Of a stretch of 64,000 bases of DNA, positions 31,311-41,827 are shown piece by piece (position 1 is the stretch's first letter; each line of letters begins with the position of its first letter). The notes beneath the pieces are model-generated. The model saw only the letters and a program-made list of their open reading frames with translations, made no database searches and was not told the origin of the DNA. The DNA is taken from NCBI RefSeq assembly GCF_033115175.1, contig NC_084835.1, forward strand, positions 25,563,858-25,627,857, given 5' to 3'. The position numbers were made by a program, and so were the translations under genes. The DNA comes from Lepus europaeus (Eukaryota; Chordata; Mammalia; Lagomorpha; Leporidae).

Positions 31311-31590
31311 GGGGTCTGGTGCTGTGGTGTATTGGGTTAAAGCCTCGGCCTGCAGTGCTAGCATCGCATATTGGCACCAGTTCAAGTCCCGGCTGCTCCA
31401 CTTCTGATCCAGCTGTCTGCTCTGGCCTGGGAAAGCAGCATAGGATGGCCCAGGTCCTTGGGCCCCTGTACCCCCGTGGGAGACCTGGAAGAAGCTGCTG
31501 GCTCCTGGCTTTGAATCAGCTCAGCTTTGGCTGTTGCAGCCATTTTGGAAGTGAACCAGCAGATTGAAGGCATATCTCTCTCTCTGGCTC

Positions 31591-31633
<43 letters not shown>

Positions 31634-31697
31634 CTCTCTGGCTCTACCTCTCTATGTAACTCTGTCTTTCAAATAAATAGAATCATTTTTTTAAAAA
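31311..31697 (+). mobile_element. CSINE, type B, with long CT tract
   Basis: Head ggggtctggtgctgtggtg, expanded CT (31,593-31,631), tail tctttcaaataaatag. Target duplication agtgcttatt (31,301-31,310) and again at 31,698-31,706. Confidence 0.93.
31593..31631. repeat. (CT)n microsatellite
   Basis: About 19 CT units expanded from the CT tract of the surrounding SINE. Confidence 0.9.
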
Positions 31698-31706
31698 GTG
31701 CTTATT

Positions 31707-32006
31707 GGGGCTGGCGTTGTGACATAATAGGTTAAGCCTCTATTTGCAATGCTGGCATCCTGTATGGACATCGATCAGTTCAAGACCCTGCTGCTCCACT
31801 TCCAGTGCAGCTCCCTGCTAATGTGCCTGGGAAGGCAGCAGAAGGTGGCCCAAATGCTTGGGCCCCTGCCTCCAAGTGGGTGACCTGGAAGAAGCTCTAG
31901 GCTCCTGGCTTCAGCCTTGGCCCAGCCCCAGTTGTTGTAACCATTTGGGGAGTGAACCAGCAGATGGAAAGTCTCTGTCTCTCTTCCTCTCTGTAGCTCT
32001 GCCTTT
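31707..32006 (+). mobile_element. CSINE, type B, left part
   Basis: Head ggggctggcgttgtgac; body to ctctgtagctctgccttt, where a minus SINE is inserted. Its tail continues at 32,341-32,378 (ctttcaactacataaaag). Confidence 0.9.
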
Positions 32007-32340
32007 TTTTCTTTCCTTTTTCTTTTTTTTTGACAGGCAGAGTGGACAGTGAGAGAGAGACAGAGAGAAAGGTCTTCCTTTTCCGTTGGTTCACCTCCCA
32101 ATGGCTACTGTGGCCGGTGCACCACGCTGATCTGAAGCCAGGAGCCAGGTGTTCTCCTGGTCTCCCATGGGGTGCAGGGCCCAAGCACCTCGGCCATCCT
32201 CCACTATACTCCCGGGCCACAGCAGAGAGCTGGACTGGAAGAGGAGCAACCGGGACAGAATCCGGCGCCCCGACCGGGACTAGAACCCGGTGTGCCTACG
32301 CTGCAGGCGGAGGATTAGCCTATTGAGCCGCAGCGCCGCC
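32007..32340 (-). mobile_element. CSINE, type A, minus, inside another SINE
   Basis: Tttttttttgacaggcagagtggacag tail, head tattgagccgcagcgccgcc. Target duplication tagctctgccttt (31,994-32,006) and agctctgccttt (32,341-32,352). Confidence 0.93.
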
Positions 32341-32378
32341 AGCTCTGCCTTTCAACTACATAAAAGAAATCTTAAAAA
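32341..32378 (+). mobile_element. CSINE, type B, right part (tail)
   Basis: The A-rich end of the copy begun at 31,707. Confidence 0.85.
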
Positions 32379-32384
32379 AAGTGT

Positions 32385-32411
32385 CTATTTTATTTATTTG
32401 AAAGATGGAAG
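32385..32411 (-). mobile_element. CSINE, type C, minus, tail part
   Basis: Attttatttatttgaaagatgga, continuing at 32,562 after an inserted mini-SINE. Confidence 0.75.
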
Positions 32412-32561
32412 GATCGCCGGCGCTGTGGCTCAATAGGCTAATCCTCCACCTTGTGCGCGGCCATTGGAGGGTGAACCAACGGCAAAAAGGAAGACCTTTC
32501 TCTCTGTCTCTCTCACTGTCCACTCTACCTGTCAAAAACTAAAAAAAAAAAAAAAAAAAAA
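32412..32561 (+). mobile_element. CSINE, type A, mini copy
   Basis: Only about 150 bp: head tcgccggcgctgtggctcaatagg, then a jump near 32,452 to gcgcggccattggaggg, then a normal 3' end and poly(A). Flanked by gaaagatgga (32,400) and gaaaggtgga (32,562), so it inserted already shortened. Confidence 0.9.
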
Positions 32562-32842
32562 GAAAGGTGGAGAGACAGAGATCTCGCATCTACTATTTCA
32601 CGTCCAAAATCCTGGTAACATCTGGGGTTGGTATGAACTGAAGCCAGGAACCCAATCCAGGCCTCCCATATGAGTGGCAGGGAACCAAATACTTGAGCCA
32701 TCATCTGTTACTGCCCAGGTTTCACATTAGCAGGAAGCTGGAATTGGGAGCACAGCTGGGAATTGAATCCTGACACTCTGATATGGGATGCAGGCATACC
32801 AAGTGCCATCTTAACAGCTTGGCCAAATGCCTATTCTTTAAT
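32562..32842 (-). mobile_element. CSINE, type C, minus, main part
   Basis: Cagagatctcgcatctactatttcac to head cagcttggccaaatgcc. Confidence 0.82.
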
Positions 32843-32848
32843 GCAATT

Positions 32849-32875
32849 TTTTTTTTTTTCCTAAAGATTTATTTT
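32849..32875 (-). mobile_element. CSINE, minus, tail part
   Basis: T run and ctaaagatttatttt: tail of the SINE continuing at 33,210. Its last 13 bases form the target duplication of the inserted copy. Confidence 0.8.
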
Positions 32876-33147
32876 GGCCAGCACCGTGGCACACTAGGCT
32901 AATCCTCCACCTGTGGCGCCAGCACTCCGGGTTCTAGTCCCAGTTGGGGTGCCGGATTCTGTCCCGGTTGCTCCTCTTCCAGTCCAGCTCTCTGCTGTGG
33001 CCTGGGAAGGCAGTGGAGGATGGCCCAGGTGCTTGGGCCCTGCACCCACATGGGAGACCAGGAGAAGCACCTGGCTCCTGGCATTGGATCGGCACAGGGC
33101 ACCGGCTGTAGCGGCCATTTGGGGGGTGAACCAACGGAAAAGGAAGA

Positions 33148-33179
<32 letters not shown>

Positions 33180-33209
33180 ACTGTCTAACTCTGCCTGTCA
33201 TTAAAAAAA
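32876..33209 (+). mobile_element. CSINE, type A
   Basis: Head ggccagcaccgtggcacactagg, tail cctgtcatt plus A run. Perfect target duplication aaagatttatttt (32,863-32,875 / 33,210-33,222), lying in another SINE's tail. Confidence 0.94.
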
Positions 33210-33245
33210 AAAGATTTATTTTATTTATTTGAAAGGCAGAGTTAT

Positions 33246-33320
<75 letters not shown>

Positions 33321-33541
33321 CTTTCATCTGCCCAAATGGCCACAATGGCTGGGGTTAGGCCAGGATGAAGCTAGGAACCTAGAACTCCATCTGGGACTCT
33401 CACATGGGTGGCAGGGGCCTAGTTTCGTGGGCCATTTTCTGCTGCTTTCCCAGGCACATTAATAGGAGCTGGATCAAAAGTGGAGCAACTAAGTCTCAAG
33501 CTAGCAAGCACACTTCCTGGATGTTGGTGTTGCAGGCAGTG
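33210..33541 (-). mobile_element. CSINE, minus, with GT/GA microsatellite
   Basis: Atttatttgaaaggcagagttatac, then GT and GA tracts, body to ttggtgttgcaggcagtg. Its head continues at 33,853-33,896 (tttaacccagtgtgccac) after another insertion. Confidence 0.88.
33249..33318. repeat. (GT)n-(GA)n compound microsatellite
   Basis: About 16 GT units followed by about 19 GA units in the 3' region of a minus SINE; likely polymorphic. Confidence 0.95.
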
Positions 33542-33852
33542 TTTTTTTTTTTTTTTTTTTTTTTTTTTTTGACAGGCAGAGTGGACAGAGAGAGAGAGAG
33601 AAAGGTCTTCCTTTTGCCGTTGGTTCACCCTCCAATGGTGGCCGCGGCCAGCGCATCGCGCTGATCCGAAGCCAGGAGCCAGGTGCTTCTCCTGGTCTCC
33701 CATGCGGGTGCAGGGCCCAAGGACTTGGGCCATCCTCCACTGCCTTCCCGAGCCATAGCAGAGAGCTGGCCTGGAAGAGGGGCAACCGGGATAGAATCCG
33801 GCGCCCCAACCGGGACTAGAACCCGGTGTGCCGGCGCCGCAAGGTGGAGGAT
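33542..33852 (-). mobile_element. CSINE, type A, minus, head-truncated
   Basis: 29-T tail, gacaggcagagtggacag, body to gccgcaaggtggaggat, about 30 bp short of the normal head. Flanked by gcaggcagt (33,532-33,540) and ggcaggcagt (33,855-33,864). Confidence 0.92.
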
Positions 33853-33896
33853 CAGGCAGGCAGTGGTTTAACCCAGTGTGCCACAATGTTGGCCCC
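33853..33896 (-). mobile_element. CSINE, minus, head part
   Basis: Head of the copy at 33,210, ending at gtgccacaatgttggccccc. Confidence 0.85.
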
Positions 33897-34570
33897 CACG
33901 TTTTCTATCTTAAGTTACTCATTTGTACGTAAACCATTTATTTATTGCATTATCATGTGTAATTGTACTGTGTTGGGCACCTCCATAATGGCAATAATAT
34001 TTTTAAAATTAGTGCTAGTTTCTGTTTCAGAGATGAATACAGCTCTGTCAGAAAAGTGATTCAAGTATATCAAGCTTTTGATTAGTAAGGCCATTGAAGT
34101 TTTTCTAACATATTGATTTTGATCAGTGACAATTTAGTATCTTCACTTTCTTGCATGTAAAAAGTTTAGCTTAACTGTTCAAATTGGTATGGCGTTGTTT
34201 TTGCATTATTCTGTTTAAATTCACATGTCAAATTTAAGTATTCCTGTAGACAAACCACAAGATAAAACATTTTCTGAGTGTGTCTCAATAAACAGTGCTT
34301 TATAAATACTGTATTTGTATTCAAGTTCCTCAGGAAGTCATCCCCTCTTTCTCTTCCCACTGTGGTTTTGGTAGTCTGAAGGCATTGCTTGACCTCAGTA
34401 TGTTCACTGTATATAGGCTGGGAGTATCTGCTCATCACTTGGAGTGCTTTCCCTTGGAACAGGAGTAGCATTGAGGTGAGGCTCAGTCTTTTGGAAGTCA
34501 TTTGCCTCTTCATTCTGATCTGATAAAATGAAACTGCCCTTTGCTCTTTTCCCTCTGTCAGTGTATAATC
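33897..34570. other. Unique AT-rich sequence
   Basis: A 138-codon minus-strand frame (34,166-34,582) is one of the longest non-SINE frames here. It has no recognisable domain, no clear splice sites, and is AT-rich. Could be an ancient repeat or chance. Confidence 0.35.
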
Positions 34571-34698
34571 AAGGTGCTTCAAAAATTTTAGGGAAAATTG
34601 AATTAAAAGATAGCTTTATTTTGGTGCAAAAAATTTTTGAAATCCATGCATAAGTTTTTCATGATACACATTTCCATGAACTTTTTGAAGACCCCTTG
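34571..34698. mobile_element. Palindromic MITE-like element, best copy
   Basis: About 128 bp with terminal inverted repeats: aaggtgcttcaaaaatttta at the left, and at the right the reverse complement of caaggggtcttcaaaaagtt. The centre has ttttggtgcaaaaaatttttg. I infer a non-autonomous DNA transposon; family name not certain. Confidence 0.55.
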
Positions 34699-34768
34699 TG
34701 TCTTAACCAAAAATAAATTACATTTAAAATCAAGATACTTGTAAAAAATTCTTTGAAATCTCTCATTA

Positions 34769-35079
34769 TTTTAAAAAAGATATATTTGTTCATTGAAAGG
34801 CAGAGTTACATAGAGAAAGAGAGAGAGAGGAGACACAGAGATAGATCTTCCATCTGCTGATTTACTCTTAAATGGCCATAATGGCTGGAGCTGGGCTGAT
34901 CTGAAGCCAGGAGCTTCTTCTGGGTCTCCCATGTGGGTGCAGGAGCCTAAGTACTTGGGCCATCTTCTGCTGCTTTCCCAGGCACATTAGCAGGGTGCTG
35001 GATCAGAAGTGGAGCAGCTAGGACTGGAACTAGTGCCCATATGGATTACCCACTATGCCACAGCCATACCCACACCCCT
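34769..35079 (-). mobile_element. CSINE, type B, minus
   Basis: Ttttaaaaaagatatatttgttcattgaaag tail, head cactatgccacagccatacc. A short gap near 35,040 (catatggattaccc) removes the usual gatgctggcactgcaggtggc. Confidence 0.88.
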
Positions 35080-35378
35080 TTTAATTTATTTGAAAGCCTG
35101 GATTACAGAGAGTCAGAGACAGAGGTCTTCCATTCGCTGGTTCACTCCCCAAATGGCTGCAAAGACCTGGGTTGGACAAGGCGGAAGCCAGAAGCCAGGA
35201 GCTTCTTCTGGGTCTCCCATATTGGTGCAGGGGCTCAGGCACTTGAGCTATCCTCTGCTGCTTTTCCAGGTGCATTAGCAGGGAGCTGGAAGTAGAGCAG
35301 CTGAAACTTGAACTAACACCCATATGAGATGCTAGTGGTGCAGGTGGCAGCTTTACCTACTATGCCACAGTGTTGGCC
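35080..35378 (-). mobile_element. CSINE, type B, minus
   Basis: Ttttaatttatttgaaagcctgg tail, head ctactatgccacagtgttggcc. Directly follows another minus copy. Confidence 0.9.
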
Positions 35379-35538
35379 TCTCTTTTTTAATCTGGAATGT
35401 TCACTAGATCATTGTTGCTTTGAAGGCAAGGCAATTGCTTAATGATATATTTTTGGCTACCTTTTAGTCAAATGGATCAACTTCAGAGCCTCTTGGAAAG
35501 AAGGCTTAGAGTTTTAAATTTCTGTAAAAAAAAAATTC

Positions 35539-35708
35539 CGGGTCGGTGCCGCGGCTCAATAGGCTAATCCTCCGCCTTGCGGCGCCGGCACACCGGGTTC
35601 TAGTCCCGGTCGGGGCGCCGGATTCTGTCCCGGTTGCCCCTCTTCCAGGCCAGCTCTCTGCTGTGGCCCAGGAGTGCAGTGGAGGATGGCCCAAGTGCTA
35701 GGGCCCTG
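35539..35708 (+). mobile_element. CSINE, type A, 5' half only
   Basis: Head gggtcggtgccgcggctcaatagg to gatggcccaagtgctagggccctg; the 3' half is absent. Joined to a minus SINE that also lacks its 3' half. Confidence 0.9.
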
Positions 35709-35936
35709 TAACACGTGGGGCTAGGCCAAAGCCAAGAGCTGGGAGTTTCTTCCAGTCTCCCATGTGGGCAGCAGTGACCTAGGGACTTGGGCCATCTTCT
35801 ACTACTTTCCCATGTGCATCAGTAATTGGATCAGTAACTGGATCAGAATTGGAGCAGCCAGGACTTGAACTGTTGCCCATATGGGATGCTGTAGCTACAA
35901 TCCATGGCTTAACCTGCCACCCCACAGTGGTGACCC
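35709..35936 (-). mobile_element. CSINE, minus, 5' half only
   Basis: Starts in mid-body (gtggggctaggccaaagcc), ends with head ctgccaccccacagtggtgacccc. Partner in the inverted chimera with the copy on its left. Confidence 0.82.
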
Positions 35937-36539
35937 CTGAGCTGGTCTTTATCTAGTATTGGTAGGCAGGAGTCCATCCTGAAAAGTCCAAGGTCATTCC
36001 TGGCACTGGTAGGCTTTTTCCTACCAGTTACTATGGAGAAGCCAGGAAGTAAATGTTTGGTATGTCTTTGGGAGCAGTGGGCGTTCCCATTGACAGAGTA
36101 CTGGAGAATGTCAGGCAGCTTTATGTTCTGTGTGGCCCCTGACTGGACGTTTCTCCAGCTTGTTTCTGCTAGCATCAGAGACTTGGCTTTTGCCTAGAAG
36201 GCTCAGGTGCTGGAGAGAGCTGTCTTCTTTCTCTAATTGAGGCCACTTTGGTAGAATCTAGCACTCTGTTCAGATTTGTTTTTGATGAAAAGAAGGTTCA
36301 CAGGCTTTGTTAAAGAATTGTTCAGTTTCATTTTTTCCTTGTGAGAGGAAAATAAAAGTTCTACTAATATTCAAGAGAAAAATAAGTAACAACCAGAAGT
36401 GATTTGAAATAATGCCCCTAAATCACTTCTGATCTCCTAATCAAATCCCCACTTCTAGTCACAGTGGTCTTGAGTTCCAGTTAAGAGTAAATAATATTCC
36501 TCTGGCCTCAAAAAGCCACAGACATCTAGAGACTGGCAT
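35937..36539. other. Unique sequence
   Basis: No repeat or exon recognised. Confidence 0.4.
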
Positions 36540-37020
36540 GTCTCTGCTTCAACATCTCATAAGGACATTTGTGACCTGGCTCTTCTAGAATCTTCTGGTT
36601 TCTCCTCAGCCACAATGCCTTTGGCACTCAAGGCTCAGTTACAGTGGACTCCTCGAAGGTCCCAGCATGCTCAGGCTGTTCCTTTTGCTAACTTTGCTCC
36701 CCACTATAGTGCTTGGCCAACTCTCAGACTTGAACCAGGAGTTCAGGCAGCACCTTCTCTTAATAAAAGCCTTCGTTGATTTCCTCCAAGTTCAGCTGAA
36801 TGCCTCTCCACTGTGTGGCATTGCAGTCTGCACAAGCTTTTTTCATGATCACATGGTACCGATGCTACTGTTAGGTTTTGATGTTTGTGTGTTTCCTTTG
36901 CCTAGGTTGTGACCTACTTGAAGGTAGGATCTCATCTCATTTATTTTTTATCCCAGCACTTAACCATTTCTGGCACAGAGTAGCAACTTGGCAAATGTTT
37001 GTTGAATGAGCAAATAAATG
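36540..37020 (+). mobile_element. L2 LINE 3' end
   Basis: Text typical of the L2 3' region: gacctggctcttctagaa, ctcctcagccacaatgcc, and the end cttgaaggtaggatctc, ctggcacagagtagcaac, aatgtttgttgaatgagc. The 81-codon ORF at 36,667, with a signal-peptide-like start, lies inside this repeat. Confidence 0.65.
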
Positions 37021-37215
37021 ACAAGAACTCATTCTATGTGGAGCTGGTGTGACTTCATGGGTACATTTGAGCCTCACTGAAGCAGTGCTTCTGCCTTTGT
37101 ATTTTCTGGTTTTAAAGGCAAGACTTTGTTATGAAAATGTTGCTTATTTGCTACATTCAACTGTTGAGGCTTAGGGTCTGTTACTTGCTCTCTCTGGGTC
37201 TTGCAAAATCCTTTG

Positions 37216-37531
37216 GGGGGCCGGCACTGTGGTGCAGTGGGTTAAAGCCCTGGCCTGCAGCACCGGCATCCCATATGGGCGCCGGTTCCAGTCCCAGCTG
37301 CTCCAATTCTGATCCAGCTCTCTGTTATGGCCTGGGAAAGCAGTGGAAGATGGCCCAAGTCCTTGGGCCCCTGCACCCACGTGGGGGACCCGGAGGAAGT
37401 TACCGGCTCCTGGCTTCAGCACAGCTCTGGCCATTGTGGCCACCTGGGGAGTGAACCAGCGGATGGAGGACCTCTCTCTTTGTCTCTCTCTCTCTCTGTA
37501 ACTCTCAAATAAATAAATCTTTTAAAAAATT
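37216..37531 (+). mobile_element. CSINE, type B
   Basis: Head gggccggcactgtggtgcagtggg; tail aactctcaaataaataaatc. Flanked by tcctttggg on the left and ttcctttggg on the right. Confidence 0.92.
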
Positions 37532-37968
37532 TCCTTTGGGAGAAAAATGTGACAGTTTTTCTCTGGTATTGTCTAGATCTTCCATTGGCTGCTTACTGCT
37601 CAGAGCACTTTTTCCTGATGTGTGAAGAAATGACAGGTCATTTTGGAACACAAGGTTACCATACAACCACTGGCAAGTTCCTGCCTGCCTGGAAATGAGT
37701 AATGGATGTAGCACTGGGATGTTAGGACTTTTGTTGGCTGCTGGGCCTTTTGAAGACCTAGAGCTCAGTGTCCCTATGTACAGGAATGAAGATTATTTGA
37801 CTAAACTTAATTCAGAAATTTAGATTCAGTGATTTCAATTATCTGTACCAGTTCTATGCTCAATCTAACACTGCATTGATACCAACACTGTCATATTAAT
37901 TCTTTGTCAGAAAGCTGTGTTCTGAGTTATTTACCTAGAAGTTACAGAATTATGGAGATTAATTCAGT
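37532..37968. other. Unique sequence
   Basis: Nothing recognised. Confidence 0.4.
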
Positions 37969-37975
37969 CACCATC

Positions 37976-37976
<1 letters not shown>

Positions 37977-38008
<32 letters not shown>

Positions 38009-38366
38009 ATTTATTTGAAAGGCAGAGTTAGAGGAAGAGAGAGAGATATCTCCATCTGGTGATTCACTCTCCAAATGGCTGCAACAGCCCAAGATATATA
38101 TATATATAGAGAGAGATATCTTCCGTCTGCTGGTTCACTCTCCAAAAGGCTGCAACAGCCAGAACTGGGCCAGGCTGAAGCCAGGAGCCAGGAGCTTCTT
38201 CCAGGTCTCCCACATGGGAGCAGGGGCCCAAGCATTTGGACCGTCTTCTGTTGCTTTCCCAGGGAGCTGGATCAGAAGTAGAGCAGCCGGGACTTGAACT
38301 GGTGCCCATATGGGATGCTGGTGTCACAGACATAGGCTTTACTTGTTGCGCCACAATGCCAGCACC
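37977..38366 (-). mobile_element. CSINE, type B, minus, with internal duplication
   Basis: 24-T tail and head gttgcgccacaatgccagcacc. The part agagatat(c), ggttcactctccaaa, ggctgcaacagcc occurs twice (38,038-38,090 and 38,108-38,160), separated by a TA tract. Confidence 0.9.
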
Positions 38367-39734
38367 ACCCTCTTTGTTCTTAGTAATAAAATAACTATTA
38401 GAATACTGTCTAAATTACTTTTATTTCATTTTCATGGTTGATCAGATCACATGGAACTCCTGCTGAAGTCTGAGTGGTGTTAGGTGGCCTGTCAAAGCCT
38501 ACACAATGCATTCTTTCTTGTAGGTGATGAACATAGTAGACTGCAGAAGGGGAAATCATAAAAAGCTATAGTTGGTTAAAGATAACAATTGTCATGAGAT
38601 AAAAAGGAAAACTGAGGCAAAGTATAAGGTATCTTAAATGTGACAGCAGCTGTTAAATGGAAGATACTTTGTGAGCAAAGTTGAGATGTTAAGAAGGAAG
38701 TTGGTGTTATAGGTGAGAAGCAATAAAAACATGAAAAAATTCAACCAGCATAGGCACATTGTAGCTACTAGCACATGCTACATGGTTTTAGGGCAGCATA
38801 CTGAATTGCTAGATTAGATAGAAGCAAGGACTGCTTGCCTTCCTATGGTGAGGGTACTCTGCATATGTTGTAGTTTATAAAACACTTTAGCATATGTACT
38901 TTACTTCATTTTCCTGTGAGGCAGATAACCCCATTTTACAGATGAGGGAGCAACCCCAAGCAAATGAAGTGGCTTGCTTTCAAGTACACAAAGTTATTAA
39001 GAAGAGCAGCTAGGATTTGATGGCAGTTCAGGATCCTTTTAATGTCTTCATAGGATATTATTATGGCTTCAAGTTGGGGTGTCAGTATCCTTCATTCCAG
39101 GATTCCGGTTAATAGAGGACCCACACAGAGAAGATAGTGCGATACACAGAGCATTGTCTGCTCTGTGAACAGCAGCCTAGTAACTCTGGAACAGCTTGAT
39201 GGGGGAGTTACCCTCACTGATAACTTAGTGGTCAAGAGAAAAACCCAGAATCAGGTTGAGATGGTATTACACTTAAGGCCTATGACACAGAAAGGGCCTT
39301 TGTCCTAATGTGAGATATAGAAATTGGAAGAAAAATGGAAGTTTGGGAAAGAGTCCTTTGAATGTGTGTGTGTTCCATTCAACTGTCTCTCTCACCCTGT
39401 GTCTTTATCTTTTTCATCCCATGTTTCACCCACTTCCTGATCTAGCCTGGCTGCTGCTTGGCCACAGTGCACAGCTTTAGTTCTGCCTTCCCTGGGTTTT
39501 GAATCCTTTGCCTTGCTACGCCAGTTGCCATCTCTGAATTCTCTTCTCTGGCTGCTTCCATTGACTTAAGGCTGCCCATGTCCAGTGTTTCTGGGGAGTC
39601 AGGAAAACATGCTGTCTGGCTTGTAGGCAGGTCCCACTACTTTACTTAAGCTGAGCTCTCTGCCCTCCAGGATGCTCCTGTCTCCTAAGGGTCTCATTTC
39701 CCACACCAGCTGTCTGCATGTTTCCCAAAACTCA
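38367..39734. other. Unique sequence with one MIR
   Basis: About 1.4 kb of single-copy DNA apart from a MIR at 38,880-39,035. No exon recognised. Confidence 0.4.
38880..39035 (-). mobile_element. MIR, minus
   Basis: Ccccattttacagatgaggga, gaagtggcttgctttcaag and agagcagctaggatttga in the order expected of a reverse MIR. Confidence 0.62.
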
Positions 39735-40001
39735 TCTTTTTCTTCTATCGGCTGGTTCACTCCTCAGATGGCTGCAACGGCTGGAGCTGCGCCGATCCAA
39801 AGCCAGGAGCCAGGAGCTTCTTCTGGGTCTCCCATGTGGGTGCAGGGGTCCAAGGGCTTAGGCTATCTTCTACTGCTTTCCCAGGCCATAGCAGAGAGCT
39901 GGATCGAAAGAGGAGCAGCTGGGACTAGAACCGGTGCCCACATGGGATGCCAGCTGCTTCAGGCCAGGGCTTTAACCCGCTGTGCCACAGCGCCGGTCTT
40001 A
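39735..40001 (-). mobile_element. CSINE, type B, minus, tail-less
   Basis: Begins at ctatcggctggttcactcctc without tail or GA tract; head aacccgctgtgccacagcgccgg intact. Confidence 0.88.
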
Positions 40002-40027
40002 AGTTCAGGCATTTTAAAATGGGACAG

Positions 40028-40372
40028 AGGGGGACGGCACTGTGGCATAGTGAGTAAGGACACCGCCTGTAGTGCTGGCATCCGGTTCAAGTCCCTGCTG
40101 TTCCACTTCCAATCCAGCTCTCTACTATGGCCTGGGAAAGCACTAGAGGATGGCCCAAGTCCTTGGTCCCCTGTAGCCGCATAGGAGACCTGGAGGAAGC
40201 TCCTGGCTCCTGCCTTTGGATTGGCTAAGCTGCTGCTGTTGCAACCATTTGGGAAGTGAACCAGCAGATGGAAGACCTCCTCCTCCCCCCCCCCCACCTT
40301 GCCTCTTCCTCTCTCTGTAACTCTGCCTTTCAAATAAATAAATACATCTTTTTTTTTTTTAAAAAAAAAAGG
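40028..40372 (+). mobile_element. CSINE, type B
   Basis: Head gggggacggcactgtggcatagtg, a run of ten C near 40,287, tail gcctttcaaataaataaatac then T and A runs. Confidence 0.9.
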
Positions 40373-40887
40373 GATAGAAACCTATAATTCATATCTCAGT
40401 GTTAACCACTATTAATAATTTGATCTCTTCTGATTCCTTATATCCCCAGACCTCTGAATATGATTTGACTATCTGTATAAATCTGTTTATAATGAAAATA
40501 TTGGTCTTTATGGCCATGAAATATTTGTCATTCTGTTAATAAATCTGTATTCTAATTTAAAAAAAGAATTTTGTCTATATTCAGATTTTTCTCCCACCGT
40601 ACATGCTGATAGGTGTGTGTGTATGTATGTGTATATGTATGCAAGAGAAAGTAATTCCTTTTATATAATGTACCTACTTTTCTGTAACTTTTTTTCATTT
40701 AATGCCTTTACCTAGGCATTTTTCCATGTTTCAGATGCAAGTATCTGTGGTTTCCTATAATAGCTGTATTTTATTGCATTGTATATTTGTATTAGTTTTT
40801 CCACTTCATTGTGACATTTGTTTTTTTTTTTTTGTAGTTCCAAGCTTCTTTGTATAAGTATCTTTGTATATACCTTTCTATAATTTG
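40373..40887. mobile_element. Probable old L1 3' UTR fragment
   Basis: AT-rich text such as cctaggcatttttccatg and gctgtattttattgcattgtat resembles the antisense 3' UTR of ancient L1. A short TG/TA-rich run lies at 40,611-40,640. Weak assignment. Confidence 0.4.
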
Positions 40888-41257
40888 TTTACTTTTTTTA
40901 AAAAAGATTTATCTTTATTTATTTGAAAGGCAGAGTTACAGAGAGGCAGAGGCAAAGGCAGCGAGAGAGAGGGAGAGAGGGAGAGAGGGAGGGAGGGGGT
41001 CTTCCATTAGCTGGTTCACTCTGAAAATGGCTGCAATGGCTGGAGCTGGGCCAATCTGAAGCCAGGAGCCAGGAGTTTCCTCCAGGTCTCCTATGTGGGT
41101 CCAGAGGCCCAGGGACTTGGGCCATCTTCTACTGCTTTCCCAGGCCATAGCAGAGAGCTGGGTCAGAAGTGGAGCATCTGAGATTTGAACCAGTGCCCAC
41201 ATGGAATGCCAGTACTGCAGGCTGTGGCTTTACCCAATATACCACATCGCCAGCCCC
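40888..41257 (-). mobile_element. CSINE, type B, minus
   Basis: Aaaaaagatttatctttatttatttgaaag tail, GAGG-rich tract, head taccacatcgccagcccc. Possible target duplication gtttactttttt / gttcactttttt. Confidence 0.9.
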
Positions 41258-41267
41258 AGTTCACTTT

Positions 41268-41472
41268 TTTATTTTTTTGAGATTTATTTATTTATTTGAA
41301 AGGCACTGTTACAGAGAGTCAGATGCAGAGAAAGAGAAAGAGATCTTCCATCTGCTGGTTCACTCCTCAGATGGCCATAATGGTTGGAGCTGTGCCAATC
41401 TGAAGCCAAGAGTCAGGAGCTTCTTCTGGGTCTCCCACGTGAGTGCAGAGGCCCAAGAACTTGGATCATTTT
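41268..41472 (-). mobile_element. CSINE, type B, minus, 3' part
   Basis: Gagatttatttatttatttgaaaggcac to aagaacttggatcattttctg; the 5' half is missing where the next copy begins. Confidence 0.87.
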
Positions 41473-41483
41473 CTGTTTTCTTT

Positions 41484-41803
41484 CTTTTTTTTTTTTTTAA
41501 GATTTATTTATTTATTTGAAAGTCGGGAGTTAGAGAGAGAAAGAGGTCTCCCATCTACTGGTTCACTCCCCAAATGTCTGCAGTGGCTGGAGCTGTGCCG
41601 ATCTGAAGCCAGGAGCCAGGAGCTTCTCCCAGACTCCCCACCCGGGTGCAGGGGCCCAAGGACTTTGGCCACCTTCTACTTCTTTCTCAGGCCACAGCAG
41701 AGAGCTGGATGGGAAGTGGAGCAGCCAAGACTCGAACCGGTTCCCATATGGGATGCCGGTGTTGCAGGTGGCAGCTTTACTCGCTAAGCTGCAGTGCTGC
41801 CTC
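41484..41803 (-). mobile_element. CSINE, type B, minus
   Basis: T run and aagatttatttatttatttgaaag; head tcgctaagctgcagtgctgcc. Nearly full length. Confidence 0.9.
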
Positions 41804-41827
41804 CCTCCCCCCACTGCAGTTTACGTT

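Noticed and set aside
36667..36912. 81-codon ORF with a signal-peptide-like start (MLRLFLLLTLLPTIVLG)
   Set aside because: It lies inside an L2 LINE remnant, whose pyrimidine-rich text gives leucine-rich translations; no family resemblance after the first residues.
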